Below are positions 43,131 through 54,635 of a DNA stretch of 64,000 bases, in pieces. Numbering within the stretch: position 1 is the first letter of the stretch; each line of letters starts with the position of its first letter. The stretch is taken from the NCBI RefSeq assembly GCF_021462225.1, contig NC_061808.1:20559119-20623118 (forward strand), given 5' to 3'. Made by a program: the position numbers and the translations under genes. Origin of the DNA: Girardinichthys multiradiatus. Taxonomy: Eukaryota > Chordata > Actinopteri > Cyprinodontiformes > Goodeidae. Below the pieces are notes generated by a model. It was not told the origin of the DNA. It did not search any database and was given only the letters and a program-made list of their open reading frames with translations.

Positions 43131-44150
43131 AATGTAGAGATCCTGCCTCCTTCACTGCTGTTGGAAGAGATGGAGTCTGGTTGACACTTTCACTCCTGCC
43201 CCAGCATCTTTGACTTCTCCAGACCTCCCGCTGCTTCCTCAATACCTCCCAGTGGTCTTCCTCTCAGTGGTCTGAGCACAAAAGCCTGCTCCTCACCTTA
43301 AGCTGACATTACCTCAGCGCTCTCAAGCCCCAGCCTCCCCTTTGTGGTCCTGAGCCTCAGCCTTTTCTACACCACAGCATGGTCTACAGCCTAGTGCAGC
43401 TTCCACATCCACAGCAGCAACAACAGTAGCGGCAATTCCCTAGTCAGCAGAAGCAGCGGTTCCCACAAACTCGTCTGCAGCAGCAGCAGCTTCTACGTCC
43501 TTGTCTGCTTCAGCCCAAGTAGTCAACGACCCAACCCAGTGCAACACAATACTGGGCATCATAGACACCTTCGATGTCAGTGCCAGGTATCTTCTGCAGC
43601 ACTCACACCAACACAGCCCCTTTTTCAGAGACTCATGTCTCAGGTTCTTCCTCAGAGATTTGCACTGTGTGTCTCTGAGGGAGATTCACAGTGTGACTCA
43701 CACTTCATGATTATTATTACTTTCCTCATATGTGCAGGATAGATTGTTGATATATCTTGTACTGCCTCAGCCTTCTACAATATAGCTCCACTTCAGCCTC
43801 TTGTTAGTCATCCCAAGTTCTCCGGGATGGGCTCGCCTCCATCTGAGATTCTTGTTCCCAAGCTCTGTTGAGAGTACCCCTGGTGTCTAAGTCACTCTCC
43901 TGAACTTTGTCCAGGGCTCCTCCAAGGGTTCTAGCAGCCCCAGTGCAGCTCTCCAGAGCTCCATCGTGGTGTCCAGACTCGTGTGCACCAGGATGAAGAG
44001 CTTCACTGTGAATTTATCCGATCTACTTGTCTCCTCGCAAGGCTCTCCATGGGTCCTCCATGCCTCCTGGTTGGCCTCCAGAGCATGATTGCTACACCAT
44101 TGTGTCATAGTATTAATTTATTAGGAAGTGGCATTCTTTACATTTGGGAC
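43131..44150 (+). other. Possible eroded retroelement interior, CAG-rich
   Basis: Sequence continuing from the LTR-like remnant is C-rich and contains CAGCAGCAG-type runs (about 43408-43500) and a repetitive CTCCAGAGCTCC-type stretch (43920-44090). Serine/proline-rich frames are present but no gag, protease or RT motif is seen. It may be an eroded gag leader, or simply low-complexity DNA. Confidence 0.3.
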
Positions 44151-45210
44151 TCTTTGTTACCAACAAATGTATCTGTGCTAGCAGTGGCATTTTCTGATTG
44201 ATCTCAGTGTCCTAGAACATTAGGCAATAACAATATAATTTTTTCTGCATTGTGTACATTCAATCACTGTTGCAAAAGTTTTATTACTCGAGGATGAATA
44301 CTATGTGTTAGTGATTTAGCGAGAAACAAAACTTCAAAAATCCAAGTAAAAATGAATTACCACTGTTATCCCTCAGTTATATACATGTGGCAGCCATGTT
44401 GGAAATTGCGGTTAAGCAGACTTTTAAGAACCCTGAACCATAACAATGATCACAATGATTAAATTCAAACTAAACCTTAAATCTAACATTCCGGTTCAAC
44501 ATTAAGGTTATGTCTAACTTTTGGTCAGAAATGTTAATTTGAGATAGATTTAGAAGCCCCTGGGGCCATAACTATGCAAAACTCATGGTGATTTAATCTG
44601 CAGTCTTATCAGTGGAGAGTATATATAATTCCAGTCAACTCCTGCGGCTCCCCATCTCTGGCTGGTTCCATGTTTCTACTCCCTTTTCTTCAGCTCGTTT
44701 GGACTGTAGTTGTTGCATGCTTGCGTTAGTGAATAGCTCCCCGCCTCGTCAATAAAGCAATCATTAGAAGCTGATTGAGTTTGTGCTTGTGTACCGACAG
44801 AACACTGGATTGGGTGAATGGAGGAAAGGAGCAAGGAAGAGAGAGGATGCCCATGGAGAGATTCAATATTTTGATGCATGTTGGCTGTGTCTGTCTCAAC
44901 GAATTTAAGTGACTGCAACCACTCAAATAGTTTTTTTTTTGCACATAGTAAAGCTGATGAATCCCAGATTGTTATGACCATAGCTGTTTATATATACAGC
45001 TATATATATTACAGATTGTTTTCTGTTTTTGCTTTTTTGGCACATTTAAAGTTTTCAGTTCATCAAACAAATATACTAGTAGACAAAGATAAACTAAATA
45101 AATACAAAAAACAGTTCAAATGATTTCATTTTTTAAGGAACAAATTATCCATACTAACTTGGCCTGATGTAAAAACCTGATCAACATCTAAACCTAAAAA
45201 CAGGTGGTGT
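44151..45210. other. No gene seen
   Basis: AT-rich, with short TATATA runs at about 44988-45010. Nothing recognised. Confidence 0.35.
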
Positions 45211-45487
45211 ACACTGCCAAGAGACATTTAATAACTGGCAAAAGTGCTTTTTACATTAATTATAAGAAATCCGGCCCACTCTTCAGAATTGTTTTAATTC
45301 AGCCACAATGAACAGTTTTTGGAACATAAACTGGCTATTTAAAGTCATTCCACAGCTTCTTTAAGACAGGACTTTGAGCAGGCCACTTCAAAACATTTGA
45401 TTTATAAATTTTTGAGACATTCTGGGGTGGATGTGCTTTTGTACTTCAGATCATAGTTCTGCTTCATAACCTAAGTGTGCTTGAGCT
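45211..45487 (-). mobile_element. Antisense Tc1-type relic
   Basis: GGCCCACTCTTCAGAATTGTTTTAATTCAGCCAC, CATTCCACAGCTTCTTTAAGACAGGACTTTGAGCAGGCCAC and TCATAGTTCTGCTTCATAACC are the antisense 3' coding part of a common fish Tc1-like element whose related copy is at 50905-51650. The rest is missing. Confidence 0.7.
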
Positions 45488-46145
45488 TAAAGTGCCTGTG
45501 ATGTTGAATTTTCATAATAAATCCAATTACATTTATGGACAGGAAACACTGATAAAATATTTTTTTAAAATGAACAGTTGTTGAGATATATGGTCATAAA
45601 TTTCACTAAAAAAACCATTTCCAGACTACTCCTTTGCGATTTTGTTGCGCTCTTTTATGAAGACAAAGGGGAACCTCCGCACGTAACCTGGCTGCTGCTA
45701 AAATGGCCAGCAACACAGGCAGCAGCGGAGAATCTGATATTTCTTTAGATATATTTCAGTCACTATCAGAGAGAGACGCAGCAGAGTCAGGAGAAGGAAG
45801 TCAGCTTTCATCAGATGGCTGAGCACTAGTTCTGCGGCGTGCGGACAGCCATCTAATTCAATTGGAGTCTATTTTTGCCGGATGCTGGAGCACGGCTGGA
45901 GTCAATATGCATGAATCATAATGTACCACCAGGAAACAGAAACGAGCACATCAGGATTTTCAAAAATAATTCACTAAAGACAGACTAGATATTGCTATAT
46001 TAATAAATACACACATATATGTATATATACACGTGTATATATTAGCAGTTGTTTACATTAAATCAGTTGCTGGGTTAATTAAGATATAATTAGCCGAGAA
46101 ATTAAGCATTAAATGCGCCAATTAAGCAACTAATATAGCTTATCT
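45488..46145 (+). repeat. Unclassified dispersed repeat, copy 2 (plus)
   Basis: Inverted relative to 33405-34076. Starts TTAAAGTGCCTGTGATG, then GGGGAACCTCCGCAC, an ATG frame at 45703, the palindrome-rich TATATATACACGTGTATATA near 46022, and CCGAGAAATTAAGCATTAAATG near 46105. Flanked on the left by a Tc1 relic. No terminal inverted repeat or target duplication could be fixed. Confidence 0.8.
45703..45822 (+). pseudogene. Short ORF of the unclassified repeat
   Basis: A 39-codon frame starting MASNTGSSGESDISLDIFQS and rich in Ser, Glu and Asp, then a TGA. In copy 1 (minus, from about 33836) the same frame continues beyond this TGA for about 38 more codons, but has its own TGA earlier, at the codon after DIFQ. 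An acidic, low-complexity N-terminus is common in transposase-associated proteins, but no domain is recognised and the family function is unknown. Confidence 0.5.
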
Positions 46146-47640
46146 GCACTCAGTGTACTCACCCACCGTAGAACAAAACACATGAAAGTATCTGGTTGCA
46201 TAAAATGAGAAATAAAGCAGTTTAAATGGTTCAGCTTCACAGAATGAGTTGTTTTGGACTTGCTACCGCATTTATTACTGGCTTTTATTGCGCGATCGCA
46301 CATATTGTACCTCTCAGATTCACCAGATTCTCAGATTCCACCTCTGGAGGTCAGTGTACAAAGAAGGATTCTTCATAAAATCTAGAACTCAAAATGTGTT
46401 CAGTGACCTGAAACATTTAATAATGGCAAAAAAGGAAACTAAAAGAAAAACTAATCTTTACTGGGGCAAGCACATCTCACTGTAAAACCAAAATCTTTTT
46501 TTCAGCCCTGTTGCCGTTTTTTTTTTAACATAACAGTAGTTAGGCACACGTTCAATAAGGTCAAGTCAAACCAGACTCGTCAACCTGACCACTCCTCTGT
46601 CCTCATCTGGTTGAAAAGTGGCTCAGGGTTAGTGCTTAAAATGTAATCAGTCCCACTGCTCTGAGCTTTCCATGTTACTTAAACATTGAGCCAGTCAATC
46701 CCATTTAAAGAACAGCAGAGCACACAGGTTAAACACAAAGGGAGCGTTTTCAAAGGTCAAACAGTACATGTGTTTTACTGACAACTGCCAAGCCATCATA
46801 CTCATTACAAACCTGTAGCAGAACTTATTTAATCATTCCTCTCTACTATTGGAGCAACATAACATGGTGTTTAACTGTCAGACTGCTCAGATGAAGGCCT
46901 TCTGTGTTCAGGCGAAGGGAAGAAGATGTAATTTGTTTCTAAGTCCAACATACAATTTTGTTTTAGCTTCATAATGGTTTCAATCAAGTTTTCATTCTGC
47001 TCCTCTGCAGCTAAATTTTCCATCATATATTTTTTCAGTGTGGACAGACAGTGTAATTTCACTTGACCTTTTTGGTGAAACCAACACTAATACAAGTGGT
47101 CACACTTAATCAAAATCTTGCAGGTAGTGAAGCCAAAACATTGAGCTCGAGAACACTATGAAGCTGCCTCCTGCGTAAGCAAAGCCTTTAACTTATTTAT
47201 CTCCTCTTAATATCAAAAACATTGACTACAGTAGACTGAGAGACTGAGTTTAACAATGCAGCTAAGAGAAATGTAAGGCATTCATCATTGATGAAGAACG
47301 TACTGAAAGAAACACACTTTGAAGCTATATTAAAATAATTAATTTAAGGCTGAGGTGCAGTACAATTACATATTTAACCTATCTCAGTTCATAATACAGA
47401 TATGGATGTATCCACCCAAGCACACGAGCTAGAGGAAAGTCTTTTTGACACCCGAGTCTTAGGCAAATACCATTGAAAGTTGAGCTCAAAATCTGTCACA
47501 CAGTGAAATCTTTTTTACTCATAATGATTACTCTCATGGAACCTGCAGTGTATTTTACAGCAAAATGCAACAAATGTGACTGATTCTGTTTCACTTTTAT
47601 TAAGTCCCTTAGGTAGAATCTGTATCACATTTTTTTACAA
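46146..47640. other. No gene seen
   Basis: AT-rich, largely repeat-free as far as I can tell. Short frames without domains. Part of 46146-46560 may still belong to the repeat to the left. Confidence 0.35.
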
Positions 47641-48268
47641 CCTGCCCTGCCTTTTTGGTGCAAACCCAAGCAAGCTATAGACAGATTTTTTTTAGAGATA
47701 TGCAGTGTCTCTGTCTAGTACAGCATAGCTTCAGCTTGTCTTGTAAAATAGCATGCTTAAATAAATTACACACTGACTTACAAAATCCTGACAATTCTTT
47801 CAAATTTTGTCAAGTTACATCTACAAACTTTAGTGTATTTTCCCATGTAAAACATGGTGGTGACAGCATCATTTTGTGGGGATGCTTTTCTTCAGCAGTA
47901 ACATGAAAACTGATTAAAGTTGATGGGAGAATGGAAGTAGCTAAATACAGTGTGATCTTGGCAGAAAACCTGTTAGAGGTTGCAAAAGATTTGAGACTGG
48001 GTCGGAAGATCATCTTCCAGCAGGACAAGGACCTTAAACATGTAGCCAGAACTATAACAGAATGTTTTAGATTAAAGTGAATGTGTTAGAATGGCCCAGT
48101 AAAAGCCCAGACCTGAATTCAACAGCAAATCTGTTACAACACTTGAAAATTGATGTTCATAGACACCCTTTATCCAGTTTGACCGAGCCTCAGCTATTTT
48201 GCAAAGAAGAATGATCACAACTTTCAGTCTCGATGCATACCAAGCTGGTAGATACATATTGCTATGTA

Positions 48269-49538
48269 CAGGGGTTAGACAATGAAACTGAAACACCTGT
48301 CATTTTAGTGTGGGAGGTTTCATGGCTAAATTGGACCAGGCTGGTAGCCAGTCTTCATTGATTGCACATTGCACCAGTAAGAGCAGAGTGTGAAGGTTCA
48401 GTTAGCAGGGTAAGAGCACAGTTTTGCTCAAAATATTGAAATGCACACAACATTATGGGTGACATACCAGAGTTCAAAAGAGGACAAATTGTTGGTGCAC
48501 GTCTTGCTGGCACATCTGTGACCAAGACAGCAAATCTTTGTGATGTATCAAGAGCCACAGTATCCAGGGTAATGTCAGCATACCACCAAGAAGGACGAAC
48601 CACATCCAACAGGATTAACTGTGAACGCAAGAGGAAGCTGTCTGAAAGGGATGTTCGGGTGCTAACCCGGATTGTATCCAAAAAACATAAAACCACGGCT
48701 GCCCAAATCACGGCAGAATTAAATGTGCACCTCAACTCTCCTGTTTCCAACAGAACTGTCCGTCGGGAGCTCCACAGGGTCAATATACACGGTCGAGCTG
48801 CTTTGGCCAAACCTTTGGTCACTCATGCCAATGCCAAACGTCGGTTTCAATGGTGCAAGGAGCGCAAATCTTGGGCTGTGGACAATGTGAAACATGTATT
48901 GTTCTCTGATGAGTCCACCTTTACTGTTTTCCCCACATCCGGGAGAGTTACGGTGTGGAGAAGCCCCAAAGAAGCATACCACCCAGACTGTTGCATGCCC
49001 AGAGTGAAGCATAAGGGTGGATCAGTGATGGTTTGGGCTGCCATATCATGGCATTCTCTTGGTCCAATACTTGTGCTAGATGGGTGTGTCACTGCCAAGG
49101 ACTACTGAACCATTCTTGAGGACCATGTGCATCCAATGGTTCAAACATTGTATCCTGAAGGCGGTGCCGTGTATCAGGATGACAATGCACCAATACACAC
49201 AGCAAGACTGGTGAAAGATTGGTTTGATGAACATGAAAGTGAAGTTGAACATCTCCCATGGCCTGCACAGTCACCAGATCTAAATATTATTGAGGCACTT
49301 TGGGGTGTTTTGGAGGAGCCAGTCAGGAAATGTTTTCCTCCACCAGAATCACGTAGTGACTTGGCCACTATCCTGCAAGAAGAATGGCTTAAAATCCCTC
49401 TGACCACTGTGCAGGACTTGTATATGTCATTCCCAAGACGAATTGATGCTGTATTGGCCGCAAAAGGAGGCCCTACACCATACTAATAAATTATTGTGGT
49501 CTAAAACCAGGTGTTTCAGTTTCATTGTCCAACCCCTG
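48269..49538 (+). mobile_element. DD36E (Incomer-like) Tc1/mariner copy 3, full length
   Basis: A 1270-bp element with 31-bp inverted repeats (48269-48299 and 49508-49538, one mismatch) and TA on both sides (48267-48268 and 49539-49540). This is the reference copy for the family here. Confidence 0.97.
48455..49486 (+). pseudogene. DD36E Tc1/mariner transposase, copy 3, one nonsense codon
   Basis: A 343-codon transposase frame, open except for a TGA at 49106-49108, where copies 1 and 2 have CGA (a CpG-to-TpG change). The N-terminus has two helix-turn-helix-like regions (about residues 10-110, with KRKLSERDVR between). Catalytic residues lie in LFSDESTF, VYQDDNAPIH and LNIIEALWG, with 36 residues between the last two, the DD36E pattern of the Incomer family. 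The Trp-rich RRFQWCKERKSWA block precedes the first Asp. The stop falls between the first and second Asp, so translation would give a 217-residue fragment. Otherwise full length and clearly recent. Confidence 0.95.
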
Positions 49539-49720
49539 TATGTATAAAAACAGAAAAAATACAAACAATGAAAACCACTTTATGTTTTCAAGTTCACCAT
49601 TATATGCAACTTTGTGTTGGTCTAGCATGTAAAATCACAAAATACACATTAAAATTTGTGGTTGTTCTGTGACAAAATGTGAAAATGCTCAAGAGGTATT
49701 CATATTATTCTGAGTCACCA

Positions 49721-50904
49721 TAGTATAAGTCAATGATATGAGTCCTGAATTGACTTGCGCTATTCCTTTGTCGCTCCTCTTTCATGTTGCATTTGGCACA
49801 AATCCAATTTTCAAACCACAGTTATCTTCTGTGGGTGAACAATTTGTAGCCTTAATCGTTCTCTCCATGGAAGGCCTCTTGTGTAATGACATACATGTGA
49901 AATCTTTTTTTTTATATATATTAGGCTTCATGCTGTCTGATCTGCAGATTGAGCAGTGAAACGCATATGTCCTCTCTAGGAATCGATCACAAATTACAGG
50001 CTTCTCTACCTTATTTGTGTGCTGCATTAAGTCTTATGCATTCATTATTGAGGGGCGGTGGTTGTCAAATCCGTTTTTTTAATACAAAACTGGGAATGAT
50101 GAATAAAGTTAGGAAGGAAATTTTATAAAATATAAAATATTTCTCATTCTACACAATTTATTTATTTATAATTCTTTTGTAACGTACATTTCATTAAGAT
50201 AAACCCAAGAGTGCCAATAACAGGCTCAGTTTATACGCTGTGGTGCTCCAGAAACAGAACACCTTTTGGTAATCACACACACAGCCACAGCCCTCCACTT
50301 TGACTTACAGCCCGATCACACAAAACTCAATCATTTCTGAAGCCACTATTGGTCTCGACAACAGGCTAATTGGATGGCTGACCCTGCTGATTGAAACAGC
50401 CCACTCAGCGGTTTGAAAAGCAAATTCTATCAGTGAATATAAAGCTTAACTAAGAGCTGTCAGTTGTCAGTAATTTATAGATGCGTGACATGCGTAATAA
50501 AAGGAAAACAAGATCCACTGCTCCTTGGCACAGATTAGCAAATAATCTGCATCTACACTGGAGGGAAAAGGGGCAAATAAAAGTGAATCTAACAAAGCCC
50601 AGCAACATTTTAAAACAAACTGAAGCACTCATTTGCTGAAATACACATCACCAAATCACTACCTTATCACAGAGGATAAATACGTTGCTCTTTAAATGAA
50701 TCAAATGTGGCAGCAAGGGTGGGGAAAGAGAATGTTGCGCTTCCCAATATATAAATAAATGGGTACATAAACAAACACTGGCATCTATATCTGCTTTTTT
50801 TGCACATATTCTGATCAACAGCATCACAAATGTAAGAACCATAGGCTTTACCATTACTGCAAATCTATATTTTAATCATTAACATGAAAAATGGGTTGCA
50901 GGGC
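49721..50904. other. No gene seen
   Basis: Largely unique AT-rich DNA. Short frames without domains. Confidence 0.35.
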
Positions 50905-51650
50905 ATCTACAGTGCTGTGAAAAAGAACATCTGCCTTCTTATAAATTTCTTGTTTTTGTTTTCTTTCTCTTTGTCACAATTTGCTACATGTCACCAGATC
51001 ATCAATAAGTTTAAAATCAGAAAAAGACCTGAGAAAAAACGATAGTTTTTATATAATGATTCAGTGGAAAAAGCTATCAAAACCAAGCTGCCCCCATGTG
51101 GAAAAGTAATTGCCCCCTAACTATAATACCTGGTTGTGCCAGTGCCATCAAGCTTTTGGGTTGATTGGCAGGGACTGTTTTACATCTCTGTGTATGAATT
51201 GTGGTCCAATCTTCTTTGAAGAATTGTTTTAATTCAGCCATGATTTGTAAAATGGGCTTTTGTATTATTTTTGAGCAGCATTGGTTTTGGCCTTGAAACT
51301 CTCCCAGGGATTCAATTTTATCTCAATTGTCCCTTTGTTATTGTTGAATTATGAACAGCACTGTTCGAAGTTTCTCCATTTCTTTGTAATGGCTCTCACT
51401 GTGGTTCACTGGGGTCCTAAAACCTTACAAATGCCTTTGTTACCCTTTAAAGAATAAAAAGTCAGTGATTTTGTGTCTTATTTCTTGTTATGTATCTTTG
51501 GATCAGGTAATGATGTGTGGCTTTTTTAGATTTCTTTGCCTTCTTCATGCTGTCAGACAGGTTCTAGGTAAGTAATTGTTTTTGGCTACAGGTATGGTAG
51601 CCTTTTCCAGGTTAGTCAGGATGGCTTTTTTCTCTTAATAAATGAAACAA
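50905..51650 (-). mobile_element. Antisense Tc1-type relic
   Basis: Begins GTGCTGTGAAAAAG and GTCACAATTTGCTACATGTCACC (terminal region), then TTGCCCCCTAACTATAATACC, GGTTGTGCCAGTG, and the antisense transposase words TTTGAAGAATTGTTTTAATTCAGCC, CTCTCCCAGGGATTC, AATGGCTCTCACTGTGGTTCACTGG and TGTATCTTTGGATC. The middle, between the Glu region and the RVPRR region, is deleted. Confidence 0.75.
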
Positions 51651-53075
51651 TAATTTGAAAACTGCCTTTTATATTAGGTATTTTACTATTGTCTGATATT
51701 AAGATTTGTTTAACGATCTGTAACATGTAGTGCAAAAACCAAAGGAAATCTAATCTAGAAGAAAAACTTTTTCTCAACTCTATAACTGCAACAAGAACTT
51801 TGAGAAGTAGCTGTCTAAAAGTCCAAGGTATTTGTTCAAATATTATTTGAGTTTTTATGATATGTTTATTCTACCTGATTGTTACTATTTGGCAAAAAAT
51901 GCCACACTTAATGTGTTAAGTAGTTTTTAATATAGGTGTGATTTAGATGTTGCTAGTCTTACTAGTGATCTATATGTACCAAGATCAAAGTTCTTCTGAC
52001 AATAAGTGATTTCTACTAAATTTGAAAAGCAAAAGCAACATAATTCTGTGGCTGTGTTATGTAAAGGAACGGTTTTCTGCTTAATGTTTCTGTAGACCCC
52101 TTTGGGAGAGTTGTCTATGCTTACGCCTGAGTTTGTCAGCCATCTGCCTACTCTTGCTGCTCATCCAGGCTAAAACCTTCTTCATTTATTTGTTCTTTTT
52201 TCCCAATTGAGTCTGACTTCCTTTCTTAGTTTACATGATATTTTATTAGGTACAAAAAAGAAAACAAAAAGTAGACGAATGATTGTCTCTTTAATTTTAC
52301 ATCAGCCGCTAGGGTAAATTATAATTATGTTTGCTGTGATTGCATCACTGCGAAATTAAAGCCAAATGGTGACTGATTTTTTATTTTTTACCTAAGGTTG
52401 GGTACAGATTTAAGTATTGAAATTAAAATGTATTATGAGGAGTTCTGCCACCATTATGATTTAAAAAACAAATAGTTCAAACTATTCATTTCAGATCTGT
52501 CCTTGGAATTTCAGGTTTATGGCTGAACAGTGACTTAGCCTTTTAAAAACATCAAGTTTATACTTAAAAATATAGAGCTTGGCTGTTGCATTGGTGTGTG
52601 TCCTGAAATATTCCTGAAATCCCCAACCTTGACCCAGATTTAGTTCAGGGAACTGACCTTAACATATGGTGTGGTCATGAGTGTATAATTCCATTCCTGT
52701 TCTTTTAAATTATCTTTTTATGCAAATATTTGCCACACATTTTACTTTCAAGCCCTATATTTTGACAACCTAAACTTTAAACTTTTACTTTTCATAAAAA
52801 CATTTTTAACAGTAAAGAAACTGAAGACAGCAAAGGATTAAAGTCCTTAAAAGAAGTCATAACCAGTAATCACAGCATGTTAAAATGCTGCATGTAGGAG
52901 GCAAAAACATTGTTTTTTAATTTTTAACTTAAAAAGCATAAATGGCAGTCATAAGTCACAAAAAATCTTTAAAACCATTTTATCTTTTCCAATGATTATA
53001 ATGATCTCAATTATACTTTTGGAGGCATGAATATCTCAGATCATTACTGCTGTGCTATTAGTGCCTAGATCTCTT
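51651..53075. other. No gene seen
   Basis: AT-rich unique sequence; no frames of note. Confidence 0.35.
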
Positions 53076-53079
53076 TAAA

Positions 53080-54235
53080 GTCATGTGAAAAAATTAGGAC
53101 CCACATTTTAAAACTAAATTATTCAAAATTTTGTTTTTTATTTAAGTTTGTGTTGTTGAGTTGTTCAATTATATGTACGGAAAACATTAAACAACAGTCT
53201 TATTTTATTCAATAATTAACGATAAAGTGAATCAGTGACAAGACTGTGACAAGAGGAGATTGTGTATTTTTGTGGAAACCGTTGGGACACCTTACAACCA
53301 AAGCCTTTGGTTGAAATAACCTTAGTTTTCCATTTCTTAATTTTCATCTAGTGGATTTACTGGTATCATTTGGGTCATTGTCATGTTGCAAGGTCCAGTT
53401 CAGCATCAACTTAATCTTTTTTCAAAGATAACCTTACGTTTACTGTAAGCACCCACTGACACAGTAGAATTCATGGTGGATTCTAAGATTGTGAGCTGGT
53501 CAGGTCCTGCTGCAGCAAACATCTGTCAACCATCACAATTCCACCCCCATGCTTCCCAGTTGCGTTGAATTTTTCCTTTTATTGGAATACTGTATATGGT
53601 GTAAGCCAAACATGCCTTCTGTTCTGGTGTCCAAATAATCACATTTTGGACTCAGATGTCCAAAGAACATTATTCCAGAATCCCAGGTCTTTTTTCACTC
53701 TCTCTGGCAAACCTCAGGATGACCTTCATGTTTTTCCGTGACAGCAAAAGCTTCCTTCTTGCACACCTCCCATGAAAGTTAAACTTCTGATTCACTGAGT
53801 CACTTTCTGATTGTATAGACATGCTTTCATATCAACAGCAACAAGAATCTGCTGTTGGTACATTGATTACATTTTAGGGTTTTTGAGACCTTGTTTAGCA
53901 TCTTTCAATCTACTTTTAGGGTAAACTATCTAGGACAGCCAGACCTAGGCATGTTTTTTTTTGAATTTCCTATACTATATTCTTTTGAGACCTCTTTAAA
54001 TCCCTTACACACTCAATGTTCTTCCTGAACACCACATCCATAACTTGCCATGGTGTTCACTCTCAGTTCAACTGTCAGGAGCACAAAACTAACTGTTAAG
54101 ACAGGGCAAACCTCCTTCCAAATGCTGATGTTCAAATTATGTGCCTCTGATATGCCTTTGTTTTTTTAGTCCTTTGAAGTAATAAATGTCAGGGTGTCAT
54201 TATTTATTCCTCAACAAAAATAGGGTTTTTTTTTT
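53080..54235 (-). mobile_element. Antisense Tc1-type relic, near full length
   Basis: Starts with GTCATGTGAAAAAATTAGGACCC (terminal region) and GGTTGAAATAACCTTAG (antisense of the C-terminal EVISAK block). It continues with GTCATTGTCATGTTGCAAGGTCCAGTTCAGC, TAGAATTCATGGTGGATTCTAAGATTGTGAGCTGGTCAGGTCCTGCTGCAGC, the GGTGTCCAAATAATC region and CTTTCTTCTTGCACACCTCCCATG, and ends near AGGGTGTCATTATTTATTCC. This gene order is a whole Tc1-like transposon reversed. Numerous small indels make it unreadable as protein. Confidence 0.8.
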
Positions 54236-54635
54236 TACTTGTTCATTATTTTCCTCTTGCACACAGACATAGTTATACCATCAAAAAGTTAGGTAACAAT
54301 AAAAAATAAGACTTCTTTTAAACATTCTGAACGTTTTAGTAGATAATTGTTACTATTTTCCAAACATCTCTGACATTTTGTGACTTATAAGAAGATTGTT
54401 TTTTTTTTCCATTAACTGAGATGAAATCACTGCCTTTTGGTCTGTGTCTGGCGTTCTTCTTAATGCTACTTAGGAAGCACTTACGGTGTTGCCTCTCCAG
54501 TCATCGTTGAAAAAACTGGCTTTCTTTTTCCACTTATGGTCTGCAGTCTAATTATGCGTTCTGGTAGCTGCTGTTCTCACTTTAGGGCCGAGGTGTTGTT
54601 GTCACAGAGTTCTGTAGTTGATGTTGTAGTTGTAG
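54236..54635. other. No gene seen
   Basis: AT-rich, then GTT-rich just before the transposon edge (GTAGTTGATGTTGTAGTTGTAG at 54614-54635). Confidence 0.4.

Larger units (their letters stand above)
47645..49720 (+). mobile_element. Older Tc1 relic split by DD36E copy 3
   Basis: The left part (47645-48268) has 5' non-coding DNA, then a jump to the CATGTAAAACATGGTGGTGAC block, CCAGCAGGACAAGGACC (second Asp) and AGAATGGCCCAGTAAAAGCCC (near the Glu). The right part (49541-49720) is the 3' end, with CTTTGTGTTGGTCTAGCATG, TGTGACAAAATGTGAAAATGC and GGTATTCATATTATTCTGA. Internal coding sequence was deleted before or after the insertion. Confidence 0.85.
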
